A DNA stretch of 64,000 nucleotides from positions 1 to 64,000 of the forward strand of contig NZ_JAMXMY010000009.1 in assembly GCF_024055795.1 (NCBI RefSeq), given 5' to 3'. Below, in pieces: positions 25,070 through 33,297 of this stretch. Position numbers and translations under genes: made by a program. Origin of the DNA: Actinoallomurus purpureus. Its GTDB lineage: Bacteria; Actinomycetota; Actinomycetes; Streptosporangiales; Streptosporangiaceae. Positions within the stretch are counted from its first letter, which is position 1; the number at the start of each line of letters is the position of its first letter. The notes under the pieces were generated by a model. That model was given only the letters and a program-made list of their open reading frames with translations. It was not told where the DNA came from and searched no databases.

Positions 25070-25199
25070 CTTGAGAAGGTCAGGTCGTTGATGTCGATCC
25101 GGTCTTGTTCCGGCAGCGCCATTGGACAGCCCTCCATGTCTTGTACGTCATGCCAGTAAGGTGAGACATAGTCCGGTTATGCGGGCACGGTAGCGGACT

Positions 25200-25835
25200 G
25201 TGTCCCCGGTTAGCAAGGGTGTGGTGATTGCGCTGGCAGGACATGATTCGCGGTCGCATGCCGGGCGTCCGAGGCGTGCCGACGCCCGACGTAACTACGG
25301 GCAGTTGGTCGAGCAGGCGCGAATCGCGTTCGCCGAGTTCGGCGTGGACGCCTCCTTGGACGAGATCGCTCGGCGGGCAGGGGTGGCCAGCGGAACGCTG
25401 TATCGGCACTTCCCCACTCGGCTGGATCTCATCGAGGCGGTGCTGGCCGAGCAGATAGCCGAGCTGGTCGGCCTTGGTCGCGAGCTGCTGACGGTAGAGG
25501 ACGAATTCGACGCGTTGTCCACTTGGTTGCGTGCTGCGCTCATGCATGCCTTGACCTATCGAGGCCTGGCGGCCGCGGTGATGAACTCGGCGCTAGACCG
25601 CGAGAACGGCCGGGTATCCACCTGGCATGCGGAGATGTTCGAGGTAGGGGCTGCGTTGCTGGCGCGGGCGCGGCGATCAGGGGTAGTGGTCGCGGATGCT
25701 GACGAAGCGGATGTGCTGAAGATGGTCGGCGCTATCGCCTGGGCCGCCCAGGACACCCCGGACAGCTCAGCTCAAGCCAACCGCCTGCTCACCCTCCTCA
25801 TGAACGGACTACGTCACGGCGGCATCCGGCGATGA
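25200..25835 (+). CDS. TetR-family regulator
   Basis: The 211-residue protein has a TetR helix-turn-helix at about residues 40-75 (DASLDEIARRAGVASGTLYRHF) and a C-terminal ligand domain with a common actinobacterial pattern (ALTYRGLAAAVMNSALD). GTG 25200 or GTG 25221 may be the start; neither has a strong ribosome site. It is divergent from the NTF2-like gene with 77 bp between the two starts. There ATGTCT and AGACAT lie about 21 bp apart on opposite arms, a possible operator. The MFS exporter gene downstream is convergent to it. Confidence 0.85.
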   Translation: MSPVSKGVVIALAGHDSRSHAGRPRRADARRNYGQLVEQARIAFAEFGVDASLDEIARRAGVASGTLYRHFPTRLDLIEAVLAEQIAELVGLGRELLTVEDEFDALSTWLRAALMHALTYRGLAAAVMNSALDRENGRVSTWHAEMFEVGAALLARARRSGVVVADADEADVLKMVGAIAWAAQDTPDSSAQANRLLTLLMNGLRHGGIRR

Positions 25836-25892
25836 CCAGGCTGTGCGTCAATCCATTCGACCCCGCCTGGTACGGATTCGTCGAACGCGCCA

Positions 25893-27464
25893 CTATCGGT
25901 TCGGCGTTTCGGTTGTGGTTGCGGCTGAGATCGGCTGTTCCTTGAGGAACATCGACAGCACCGCCGGAATGATCATGACGTAGGCGGCGATCGCGAACAC
26001 CATATGGGTCGAGGAGGTGATCGCCTGCAGTGCGGCGTGCCGCTGGTCCGGGGCCAGTGTGGGCAAGGCCGCTGTGTTCAACTGACCGTTCGCGTTGGCG
26101 GCGCCCGCTGCGCTGTTGAGCTTCGCGGCGAGCTCGCGGTTGAGTATGGTGCCGAACATCGCGAGGCCTGCGGAGGCGCCGAGTTGCTGGGCGAACCGTA
26201 CCGAGGTGGTGGCTACACCGAGATCGTCGGCATCGACGGCGCTTTGAGTGATCATCAGGCCGATGCCCAGGTTTAGACCCAGGCCCAGGCCGAGCAGGAA
26301 CAGCCCGAAGCTCAGGAACCACAGCGAGGTGTGGGTTCCGAGCGTGCTGAAGATCAGCATCGCGGCGGCGACCAGCAGGTGACCGGCGAGCAGTTGGTAT
26401 CGGTACCGGCCGGCCATCTTGACCATGGCCTTTCCGGAGAGCGCGCCTACGATGATCATGCCGACGGCCATGGGGAAGAGCAGGAGGCCGGCGCTGGTCG
26501 GGGTCATCCCCCGGGCCTCCTGGAGGTAGCCGGACATGTACGCCACCGAGCCCGCGAGACCGATACCGCCGAAGAAGCCGAGGGGCACCATGATGCGGAA
26601 GATCGGGTTGCGCAGCAGTGCCAGCGTGAAGATCGGTTCCGCCGCGGTCGTCTGGCGCCACAGGAACGCGGCCAGCAGGACCACTGCGGTGATACCCAGC
26701 CCCTCGATGGTCGGCGACGTCCAGGCGTAGTCCTTGCCGCCCCACTGGGAGATCATCAGCAGCGCGCTCGCGGCCGCGGCGATGAGGCCGGCACCCAGGA
26801 AGTCGATGCGACGCCTGATCGGCGTGACCGGGAGCCGGACCAGCAGCAGGGATGTGACGAAGGCGCCGATCCCCAGCGGGATGTTGATGTAGAAGACCCA
26901 GCGCCAGCTCAGGTGGCTGGCGACCAGTCCACCGGCGGCCGGGCCCAACACGATGCCCAGGCCCACCATGATGCCGCCCATACCGGCCTTGCCAGAGTCC
27001 TCGGGCGTCTCGGCCTGGCCCGGCCGGACCAGGAGCCCGAGGACCACCATGGTCACGGACATCAGTCCGCCACCGCCTATGCCTTGCAGGGCCCGGAAGG
27101 CGATCAGCTCGACCATGTTCTGTGCGATGCCGCACAGGGCCGATCCTGTCAGGAAGATCCCGAGCGAGAGCAGGTAGATGCGCTTGGCGCCGTAGACGTC
27201 GGCCAGTTTCCCGTACAGCGGGAGCACGATGCAGTCGGCCAAGGTATAGGCGGTCAGCAGCCAGGGCAGATGGCCTACGCCGTGCACGGGATCGAGGTCC
27301 TTGACCATCGTCCACGACACCGCGCTGACGATGTTCTGGTCGAGCAGTCCCAACAGCAGGGTGGCAAAGCAGCCTGTCACCGCGATGACCATCTGCTTCC
27401 GGCTCATGGGCGCGCGGGCTGCGCCCGCTTTCCCCGGCGGTCCCACCACGGCTGTCTCATTCAT
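25893..27464 (-). CDS. MFS drug exporter, DHA2 (EmrB/QacA) family
   Basis: The 523-residue membrane protein has the 14-helix layout of DHA2 proton antiporters. The conserved motifs are LLDQNIVSAVSWTMVKDL in helix 1, PLYGKLADVYGAKRIY (motif A), RALQGIGGGGL (motif B) and GPAAGGLVASHLSWRWVFYIN (motif C), the last specific to exporters. It would expel lipophilic drugs or a pathway metabolite. Start: ATG 27464 behind GGAGGTGGG. The divergent TetR gene at 27608 and the palindrome between them indicate inducible control. Confidence 0.92.
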   Translation of the reverse strand: MNETAVVGPPGKAGAARAPMSRKQMVIAVTGCFATLLLGLLDQNIVSAVSWTMVKDLDPVHGVGHLPWLLTAYTLADCIVLPLYGKLADVYGAKRIYLLSLGIFLTGSALCGIAQNMVELIAFRALQGIGGGGLMSVTMVVLGLLVRPGQAETPEDSGKAGMGGIMVGLGIVLGPAAGGLVASHLSWRWVFYINIPLGIGAFVTSLLLVRLPVTPIRRRIDFLGAGLIAAAASALLMISQWGGKDYAWTSPTIEGLGITAVVLLAAFLWRQTTAAEPIFTLALLRNPIFRIMVPLGFFGGIGLAGSVAYMSGYLQEARGMTPTSAGLLLFPMAVGMIIVGALSGKAMVKMAGRYRYQLLAGHLLVAAAMLIFSTLGTHTSLWFLSFGLFLLGLGLGLNLGIGLMITQSAVDADDLGVATTSVRFAQQLGASAGLAMFGTILNRELAAKLNSAAGAANANGQLNTAALPTLAPDQRHAALQAITSSTHMVFAIAAYVMIIPAVLSMFLKEQPISAATTTETPNR

Positions 27465-27538
27465 CCGATCCCACCTCCGATGCGGTCCACGCGGGCTCCG
27501 GGCATCCGGAACCCGCGTAGACCATCCTCGGCGGATTC

Positions 27539-27570
27539 TTGTACTTAGTCAATCTTAAGTCTTGGTACAA
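27539..27570. promoter_or_regulatory. Palindromic operator between MFS and TetR genes
   Basis: Nested inverted repeats: TTGTAC (27539-27544) with GTACAA (27565-27570), and inside them ACTTA with TAAGT. The region is unusually AT-rich for this genome and lies between the two divergent starts, so it is the likely TetR binding site. Confidence 0.65.
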
Positions 27571-27607
27571 ACTTATCTACGGTCAAACGTCGTGCTATGA
27601 TGCATCT

Positions 27608-28249
27608 ATGAGGGACGGGACAGGCCTGCGTGAGCGGAAGAAGCAGCAGACGCGGCGCGTCATTTCCGAAGCGGCGATCGCAATGTTCCTGGAGCGTGGC
27701 TTCGACCAGGTCTCCGTCACCGACGTGGCGGCTGCAGCGGACGTCTCGAAGATGACGGTGTTCAACTACTTCCCGACCAAGGAAGACCTGGTCCTGCACC
27801 GGTTCGAGGACCACTTCGACGATGTCGTCGCGATCGTCCTCAACCGGAAACCCGGAGAGTCCGCGTTGGGTGCGCTGCGCCGCCATTTCCTCGCTGGCCT
27901 CGACCGGCACGACGTCACCAGCGGACTCAACGACGACGAGCAGGTCCTCGCCTTCCAGCGCATGGTCATGTCCGCGCCGAGCCTGCGGTTCCGTGTCATG
28001 GAGCAGGCGGCCCGCACAGTGGATGCGCTCGCCGCCGTGCTGGCCGAACAGACCGGCGCCGAGCTCGGCGACATCACGCCACGCGTGGCGGCGAGCCAAC
28101 TGTGCTCGATTCGGATCGAACTGGTCCGGGAGAACGTCCGCCGGTTGGTCGCCGGCGAGAAGGCCGACTACGTCCACGCGGACGCCGTGACCGCGGCACA
28201 ACGGGCCTTCGCTCTGCTGGAAGACGGTCTCGGCGACTACTGCGTCTGA
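27608..28249 (+). CDS. TetR-family repressor, probable regulator of the MFS exporter
   Basis: The 213-residue protein starts MRDGTGLRERKKQQTRR, followed by a TetR helix-turn-helix (VSVTDVAAAADVSKMTVFNYF, residues about 30-52) and an all-helical ligand domain. The RERKKQQTR start and the MTVFNYFPTKEDLV element are typical of a widespread actinobacterial subgroup. ATG 27608 is preferred over the upstream in-frame start because the latter would run through the operator. It is divergent from the DHA2 exporter gene. Confidence 0.9.
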   Translation: MRDGTGLRERKKQQTRRVISEAAIAMFLERGFDQVSVTDVAAAADVSKMTVFNYFPTKEDLVLHRFEDHFDDVVAIVLNRKPGESALGALRRHFLAGLDRHDVTSGLNDDEQVLAFQRMVMSAPSLRFRVMEQAARTVDALAAVLAEQTGAELGDITPRVAASQLCSIRIELVRENVRRLVAGEKADYVHADAVTAAQRAFALLEDGLGDYCV

Positions 28250-28550
28250 CGGCCCGCCACCTCAGACTGCACGCCCCACTCGGGCCGCCGCTCGCCGATA
28301 TCGTCTCGCCCCGGCGCCACCTCCTCGCCCTGCTTCTGCTCGGCTTCGGCGGACCGATGGACATGCTCACGGAGCGGTTCGAGCAGGATCCCTACCTCGG
28401 TGGCGCATTGACCGATCTCCCGGGCTCCCGCTTCATCCTGCTCGCGAGCGCCGATCCGCCGAACCAGGACTTCGCCTTCGGCGTGCTCGAACTCGGAGGC
28501 GGCGGGGCGACGCCGCGCAGGCGGCCGGGTCGGGCCTCGGCCGGCGCGGC
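28250..28550. other. Intergenic region between TetR and NmrA-like genes
   Basis: A protein-like plus-strand frame (LLALLLLGFGGPMDMLTERF, PGSRFILLASADPPNQDFAF) lies here without a start or a recognised family. It may be the tail of a deleted gene. Nothing else was seen. Confidence 0.35.
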
Positions 28551-29456
28551 TCAGCCCAAGTAGAAGTCCCTGCGAGCGGTCACGAACGCCTCGATCGTTT
28601 GCGCGGGTAGGCCCGTGAGGCGTTCGACGTCGTCGGCGGTGCGGTCGTAGCGGTTCTCGCGGTGCAGGCGGGCCATGGTGGTGATGTGCTGTTCGGTGTG
28701 CGGCGGAAGGCCCACGTTTGCGAGTACGTCGGTCAGCCATTGGTCCAGCGGCACGTCCACATAGGACACCGGACGCTCCAACGCCCGTGAGAACTCCTCG
28801 GCCAGCTCCGTCATGTCGACCGTTCGTGGCCCGGTCAGCTCGTAGACGTGTCCGACGTGCGGAGCCGGGTCGCGGAGTACGGTGGCGACCACCCGGGCGA
28901 CGTCATCGGCGGCGACCGGCGAGGTACGCCCGGTACCGAACGGCAGCGCGATGGTGCCGTTCTCCCGAATTGACCGCGCCGCCAGCGTGGTGAACAGTGG
29001 ATTGTCCAGGAATGACGTCGGCCGGATGTGGATCACCGGCAGGCCCGACCAGTCCAGTACCTGCTCCGCCAGCCAGTGCAGCCGCTGCTGGTTCGACTCC
29101 GTGGTGCTGGTCGTGGTCATCTGCGACACCGTCATCTGTGACATGTCGACCAGGCCCGCCAGCTGCCCGTACTCCCGCGCCACGGTGGCCACCACGGTCG
29201 CCGCCAGCAGATGGTCCGGCGATACGGGCATCGCGAAGTACATCCGCCCGACGCCCTCCAGCGCGGCCGCGACACTGTCGGGCCGGGTCAGATCGCCGAG
29301 GACCACCTCCGCGCCGAGCGCGCGCAACTCGGCGGCACGCTCATCGTCGCGGCGGACCATCGCGCGCACCGGCACGTCCTGCGCGCGCAGGAGTTCGAGG
29401 ACCGTACGGCCCACGTCACCGACACCGGCGATGAGAACAAGGTTGCTGGCAACCAT
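28551..29456 (-). CDS. NmrA-like NAD(P)-binding oxidoreductase/epimerase
   Basis: The 301-residue protein has an N-terminal Rossmann motif LIAGVGDVGRTVLELL, VRAMVRR in the cofactor-discriminating loop, and AAALEGVGRMYFAMP; the C-terminal part includes IHIRPTSFLDN, as in NmrA/azoreductase-like proteins. These act as NADPH-dependent reductases or redox sensors. ATG 29456 has GAAGGAG 8 nt upstream. The frame continues upstream but there encodes an unrelated antitoxin-like remnant. It is divergent from the HxlR gene, a frequent arrangement for redox- or electrophile-responsive pairs. Confidence 0.88.
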   Translation of the reverse strand: MVASNLVLIAGVGDVGRTVLELLRAQDVPVRAMVRRDDERAAELRALGAEVVLGDLTRPDSVAAALEGVGRMYFAMPVSPDHLLAATVVATVAREYGQLAGLVDMSQMTVSQMTTTSTTESNQQRLHWLAEQVLDWSGLPVIHIRPTSFLDNPLFTTLAARSIRENGTIALPFGTGRTSPVAADDVARVVATVLRDPAPHVGHVYELTGPRTVDMTELAEEFSRALERPVSYVDVPLDQWLTDVLANVGLPPHTEQHITTMARLHRENRYDRTADDVERLTGLPAQTIEAFVTARRDFYLG

Positions 29457-29579
29457 CGGTCGATCTCCTTCTGAGTATCCGAGTGGAGGAGTGTGGCGGA
29501 ACCGGACGCGTGAGCGCGATCCAGACCGCGGTCCTGGCGCCGAACAGCGTGTCGGCACCGGCCTGGCCGGCCGAAGCGC

Positions 29580-29672
29580 CGACTCGCCCAGCGCCTCGGT
29601 CGCCTGCGCGATGAGCTGCTCCGTGGCGGCGTTGGTGCGCAGCTCGATGCGGCGGTCCGTTTTCGCGGTCAT
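29580..29672 (-). pseudogene. DUF1778 (TacA-like antitoxin) N-terminal remnant
   Basis: The minus strand from 29672 reads MTAKTDRRIELRTNAATEQL and continues LIAQATEALGES, the ribbon-helix-helix start of DUF1778 antitoxins. Homology then stops and the frame runs into unrelated sequence. The rest of the antitoxin and the GNAT toxin that normally follows are gone. Confidence 0.6.
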
Positions 29673-29704
29673 GAGCATCACTCCCACCTCCGCTCAGCTA
29701 GGGT

Positions 29705-29758
29705 GGTTTGAATGCCAAACCAGACGAAGCGTACCGCTGATAGTTTGAAAACCAAACC
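29705..29758. promoter_or_regulatory. Two HxlR operator half-palindromes, one over the start codon
   Basis: GGTTTGAATGCCAAACC (29705-29721) and GTTTGAAAACCAAAC (29743-29757) are two copies of a GTTTG-N5-CAAAC palindrome, 37 bp centre to centre. The first contains the ATG of the HxlR gene itself, so the regulator very probably represses its own gene. Confidence 0.7.
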
Positions 29759-30182
29759 AAGTCGCGACTCGCTGGCGGTCGCCCTGGACGCGATCAACGA
29801 CCGGTGGTCCTTGCACATCGTGCGAGCCGTTGCCTTCGGTGCCTCGCGCTACACCGACATCCTGCGAGCTGTCGGAGCCCCCAGAGACGTCCTGTCCGCG
29901 AGGCTTCGGAAGCTCACCGAATCCGGGATCCTGCAACCTCACTCGCCGGAAAAAGGGCGATTGGCCGGGTATGAACTCACCCAGAAGGGCCGAGACCTCG
30001 GACGGGTCATCCTGGTGCTCAAACGCTGGGGCGATGCCTACCGCGAGGACGCCGTGCCCCAGGTCGACTTCATCCACGACGTCTGCGGCGAAGTGTTCGT
30101 CGCCGAGGTCTGCTGCCAGGCGTGCGGCGAACCGATAAAATCGGGGGAGTTCTCCGTCGATCGCACATCCCCGGGATGCTGA
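29712..30182 (+). CDS. HxlR-family winged-helix regulator
   Basis: The 156-residue protein carries the HxlR winged helix (INDRWSLHIVRAVAFGASRY, DVLSARLRKLTESGILQ, GYELTQKGRDL). A C-terminal extension has cysteine pairs (VCGEVF, CCQACGE) and could bind a metal or sense thiol-reactive compounds. HxlR proteins commonly respond to aldehydes, quinones or oxidants and control a neighbouring oxidoreductase; here the divergent NmrA-like gene is the obvious target. The ATG at 29712 lies inside an operator palindrome. A downstream TTG (29745) is a less likely alternative start. Confidence 0.88.
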   Translation: MPNQTKRTADSLKTKPSRDSLAVALDAINDRWSLHIVRAVAFGASRYTDILRAVGAPRDVLSARLRKLTESGILQPHSPEKGRLAGYELTQKGRDLGRVILVLKRWGDAYREDAVPQVDFIHDVCGEVFVAEVCCQACGEPIKSGEFSVDRTSPGC

Positions 30183-30250
30183 CGAACCGCGACGCAGCTG
30201 CTCCACGTGCCCTGAGTTCTTGTGATACGAAGCAGGACGAGACGGGACGA

Positions 30251-30349
30251 TCGAGACAGCAGACCGCCGCGAACGCCGCCCGCATCCTCGCCGAGGACGT
30301 CGGCCGGTACCTGCGGGGCGAGCTCCTGGTCCACGCTGCGCAGGCGTAG
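30251..30349 (+). pseudogene. 3' fragment of a 2-hydroxyacid dehydrogenase gene
   Basis: About 33 codons (QTAANAARILAEDVGRYLRG, then a diverged end and stop) repeat the 3' end of the dehydrogenase gene at 21834-21932. The two are nearly identical over about 65 bp and diverge over the last 27 bp. With the 65-bp piece at 21933, it marks the right boundary of an inserted 8.3-kb block. Confidence 0.85.
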
Positions 30350-30392
30350 CGGTTGCGTGATTTTTGCCTTGGGCGCGGGCGGGTTGGAGGCG

Positions 30393-30779
30393 ATGGTGCG
30401 GCGGAAGGTGACGCTGGCCGGCCGGTACCGGCTGGAGGAGCCGCTGGGCCGGGGCGGGATGGGTGAGGTGTGGCGGGGGGTCGATCTGCGGCTGCGCCGT
30501 CCGGTCGCTGTCAAGATCCTTCCGTTGACGATCGGAGCGGAACCGGCCGGGATGGCCCGATTTCGGCGGGAGGCCGAGGTCGCCGCGACGTTGAATCATC
30601 CGGGTATCACCACGGTGTTCGACATCGACGAACACCCGCATGAGGACGAGCGCTGGCTGTTCTTGGTGATGGAGCTGATGGTCGGCACCGGGCGGACCCC
30701 AAGCCGCGAGGTCGGGTACGGCAACTGGCGCCGCGCCGTGGAGGGCACTTTCGACTGGATCCGGCCAACGGACGACTGA
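30393..30779 (+). pseudogene. Truncated Ser/Thr protein kinase (N-lobe only)
   Basis: The plus strand encodes the beginning of a PknB-like kinase: YRLEEPLGRGGMGEVWRG (ATP loop), VAVKIL with the catalytic lysine, and the hinge LFLVMELM. The sequence then passes within a few residues into unrelated text ending WIRPTDD. The catalytic loop, DFG and C-lobe are missing, so it cannot phosphorylate. It is not a close copy of the intact kinase that follows; the hinge and loops differ. Confidence 0.75.
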
Positions 30780-30866
30780 ACCCTTTCCCACCTTCCTTAC
30801 GTACGGTCAAATGTCCATGATGTGCCGCACCGCAATGAGTGGTGCGCGACCGTGTCAGGGAGCGCC

Positions 30867-32996
30867 ATGCCGGATCCGCGCCCACTCCGCGAGGACGAGC
30901 CTAAACGGGTGGGCTCGTACCGGCTCACGGGCTACCTCGGTGGGGGTGGCCAGGGAGCCGTCTATCGCGGCACGAACCCGTCCGGGCAGACCGTCGCGGT
31001 GAAGGTCCTGCATCGCTGGCTGGTCGGGGACAACGCGGCGCGGCGGCGGTTCGTCGAGGAGATGAGCATCGCCCGCCGGGTGGCCGAGTTCGGCATCGCT
31101 CGCGTCGTCGACGTGGGATTCGACCTTGACGTCCCCTACATCGTGAGCGAGTACGTACCCGGGGAGTCGTTGCACGCGGTGGTCGCCCGGCACGGTCCCA
31201 GGGACATCGGCGCGATCATCCGTCTCGCGTTCGGCACCGCGGCCGGGCTGGCCGCGATCCACCGGGCGGACGTCGTGCACCGTGATTTCAAGCCGCACAA
31301 TGTGCTGCTCGGCAGCGATGGTCCCCGCATGATCGATTTCGGCCTTGCCCGCGCCCTCGGGGTCTCGGTAACGGGCTCCGGCGTCGTCGGCACGCCCGCC
31401 TACGTGGCGCCGGAGCAGCTCGCCGGCCAGGACGCCGTGCCCGCCTCCGACGTGTTCGCCTGGGCGGGGACCATGGTGTTCGCCGCCACCGGGCGACCGG
31501 CGTTCGGGGACGACCACGTGCCCGCGGTGCTCTGGCGCATCGCCAATGACGAGCCGGCTCTGTCCGGCGTGCCCGACCAGCTCGTGCCGCTGCTCTCCGC
31601 CTGCCTGGACAAGTGTCCCGACCAGCGGCCGAGCGCCGGTGAACTGGTATCCGCGCTGATGGGACAGGACACCCCCGCCCGCATTGGGGCGGCCGACGAT
31701 CGGCCGGCACGTGACGGCGTCGTGCCGGCGACCGGGGCCGTACGGCCCCAGCGGCCCGTGGAGGCGGCACCCGCCCGTACCGGGCCCGCCGGCGAGGTCG
31801 CCGCGACCGCGACGGATCGCCCCGCGCCCGCTGCCCTGCCCGACCTCGGCAAACCCGTACCGGGCGAGGAGGCGTGGATCCGGCGACCGCGGCGCCGGGC
31901 ACTTCCCATGGGTATCGCGGCGTCCGGCGCCGTCCTGGCGATCGTGGCCGCGCTCCTCTTCGTCCTGTGGCCGTCCGAGCCGGCAATGCACACGGCTCAG
32001 CGCACGCGGACCGCGCCGAGTCCCAGACAGCCGATGGACGTTCCCGCCGTCGGCGCTCCGATGGGGCGGCCGCTGACCGTCGGCGCGGCCGGATCCGTTT
32101 CCGCCGTCGCACAGTCGACCCTGTACGGCAAGCCGGTTCTCGTCGCCGGCGGACAGGACGGAGACCTGCGTGTGTTCGACCGGTCGACCGGCCGGCAGAT
32201 CGGCGCGCCGCTCACCGGTCACAAGGGCAAGGTCACCGCGCTCGCCGTCGGCACGCTGAACGCCGGATCGGTCGTCGTTTCGGGCGGCGCCGACCACACG
32301 ATCAGGGTGTGGGACATCGCCGCGGGCCGTGCGGTCGGCGCCCCCTTCACCGGCGACACGGACACGATCACATCGCTGGCCACCGCGACCGTCGACGGTC
32401 GCTCCGTGGCAGTCTCCGGAAGCGCGGACTGGTCCGTGCGCCGCTGGGATATGGCCACCGGCCACCAGATCGGGCCGCCGATCATCGGCCACAAGAGCCC
32501 GATCACGTCGGTCACCACCACCACGCTGAACGGTGAGCCCGTCGTCGTGGCGGGCTGCGCGGGCAAGATGGTCCGCGCCTGGGACATCGCCTCAGGCGCG
32601 GAGATCGGCATGGGCTTCATGGGCCACACCGCGGCGCTCACCTCGGTGGCCGCCGCGACGCTGAACCGCGAGCTCGTCGTCGTCTCGGCCGACGCCGACC
32701 GGACCATGCAGGTGTCGGACCTTGCCACCTGGCATGCGAAGGGCCCCGCGTTCCCGCACCGGCCCAGCGCGGTCACCACGATGGCCACGGCCGACCTGAA
32801 CGGACGTGCCGTGGTGCTCACCGGAGAGGGCCACACCGTGCACGTGTGGGACCTGGCGACCCGGCGAGAGATCGTCCCCCCGCTCACCGGGCCGACGCGT
32901 TCGGTGATCTGGGTGACGACCGACACCGTCGACGGCGTCCCGGCCGCGGTGGCGGGAAGCGCCGACGGCACGGTGCGCATGTGGAGACTTCGGTAG
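30867..32996 (+). CDS. Membrane Ser/Thr protein kinase with extracellular WD40-like propeller
   Basis: The 709-residue protein has an intracellular kinase domain (about 18-270): glycine loop LGGGGQGAVY, K46 in VAVKVL, catalytic D140 in HRDFKPHN, D157 in DFGLA and PAYVAPEQ. A Pro/Ala-rich linker (about 270-340) precedes one membrane helix (about 347-370). Seven WD40-like repeats (about 400-709) follow, with recurring IRVWDIAAG-, VRRWDMATG- and VRAWDIASG-type strand ends. The expected topology puts the propeller outside as sensor. The Lys two residues after the catalytic Asp is present, so it should be active. ATG 30867 has AGGGAG 5 nt upstream. A CHAP hydrolase gene lies next. Confidence 0.9.
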   Translation: MPDPRPLREDEPKRVGSYRLTGYLGGGGQGAVYRGTNPSGQTVAVKVLHRWLVGDNAARRRFVEEMSIARRVAEFGIARVVDVGFDLDVPYIVSEYVPGESLHAVVARHGPRDIGAIIRLAFGTAAGLAAIHRADVVHRDFKPHNVLLGSDGPRMIDFGLARALGVSVTGSGVVGTPAYVAPEQLAGQDAVPASDVFAWAGTMVFAATGRPAFGDDHVPAVLWRIANDEPALSGVPDQLVPLLSACLDKCPDQRPSAGELVSALMGQDTPARIGAADDRPARDGVVPATGAVRPQRPVEAAPARTGPAGEVAATATDRPAPAALPDLGKPVPGEEAWIRRPRRRALPMGIAASGAVLAIVAALLFVLWPSEPAMHTAQRTRTAPSPRQPMDVPAVGAPMGRPLTVGAAGSVSAVAQSTLYGKPVLVAGGQDGDLRVFDRSTGRQIGAPLTGHKGKVTALAVGTLNAGSVVVSGGADHTIRVWDIAAGRAVGAPFTGDTDTITSLATATVDGRSVAVSGSADWSVRRWDMATGHQIGPPIIGHKSPITSVTTTTLNGEPVVVAGCAGKMVRAWDIASGAEIGMGFMGHTAALTSVAAATLNRELVVVSADADRTMQVSDLATWHAKGPAFPHRPSAVTTMATADLNGRAVVLTGEGHTVHVWDLATRREIVPPLTGPTRSVIWVTTDTVDGVPAAVAGSADGTVRMWRLR

Positions 32997-33135
32997 CGAT
33001 TCCATCCCGCTGGAGCCGGATCACGATGCGGTCCGCGAAACGACTCGCTGAGTTCTTCGACGATCTTGAGCTGGCGACGCCGGGTGCCGTGCCGTTTGCG
33101 CTTCACCAGTTCGTGCAGGTAAACCTGAAGGCCGT

Positions 33136-33156
33136 GATGCCCGAAAATCGGGCATC
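33136..33156. terminator. 9-bp hairpin with AAA loop behind the kinase gene
   Basis: GATGCCCGA (33136-33144) and TCGGGCATC (33148-33156) form a perfect stem around AAA, 140 bp behind the kinase stop and directly before the riboswitch core. It may end the kinase transcript or be part of the riboswitch leader. There is no T-run. Confidence 0.35.
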
Positions 33157-33292
33157 CGCTGAATCCGCGCGACCGCGGAGCCGGGGACCCATCGCATTAC
33201 TGGGGTGTATCGGCACATCCCCTGTGCCGTAGGGCGGCTTCCATGCCCGAACCCGTCAGCTAACCCGGTAAGCGGCATGGAAGCCGAGGAGT
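33157..33292 (+). ncRNA. c-di-AMP riboswitch (ydaO-yuaA type)
   Basis: The conserved core of actinobacterial ydaO/yuaA elements is present in order: GCTGAATCCGCGCGACCG, GGAGCCGGGGACCCA, then GGGGTGTATCGG, GTAGGGCGG, CCGAACCCGTCAGCTAACC and a final GAAGCCGAGGAG. GGCTTCCATGCC (33236-33247) pairs perfectly with GGCATGGAAGCC (33273-33284). This family binds cyclic di-AMP and usually switches off genes for cell-wall hydrolases or osmolyte/K+ uptake. It ends at the ribosome-binding site of the CHAP gene, so translational or terminator-type control of that gene is expected. Assignment is by motif order from memory. Confidence 0.85.
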
Positions 33293-33297
33293 AGTCC

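Noticed and set aside
28250-28560. Protein-like plus-strand frame after the TetR gene
   Set aside because: No start, no family and only one third of its length looks protein-like; kept only as a possible remnant.
30855-32492. Long minus-strand open frame opposite the WD40 kinase
   Set aside because: Low-complexity antisense shadow; the plus strand has all kinase motifs.
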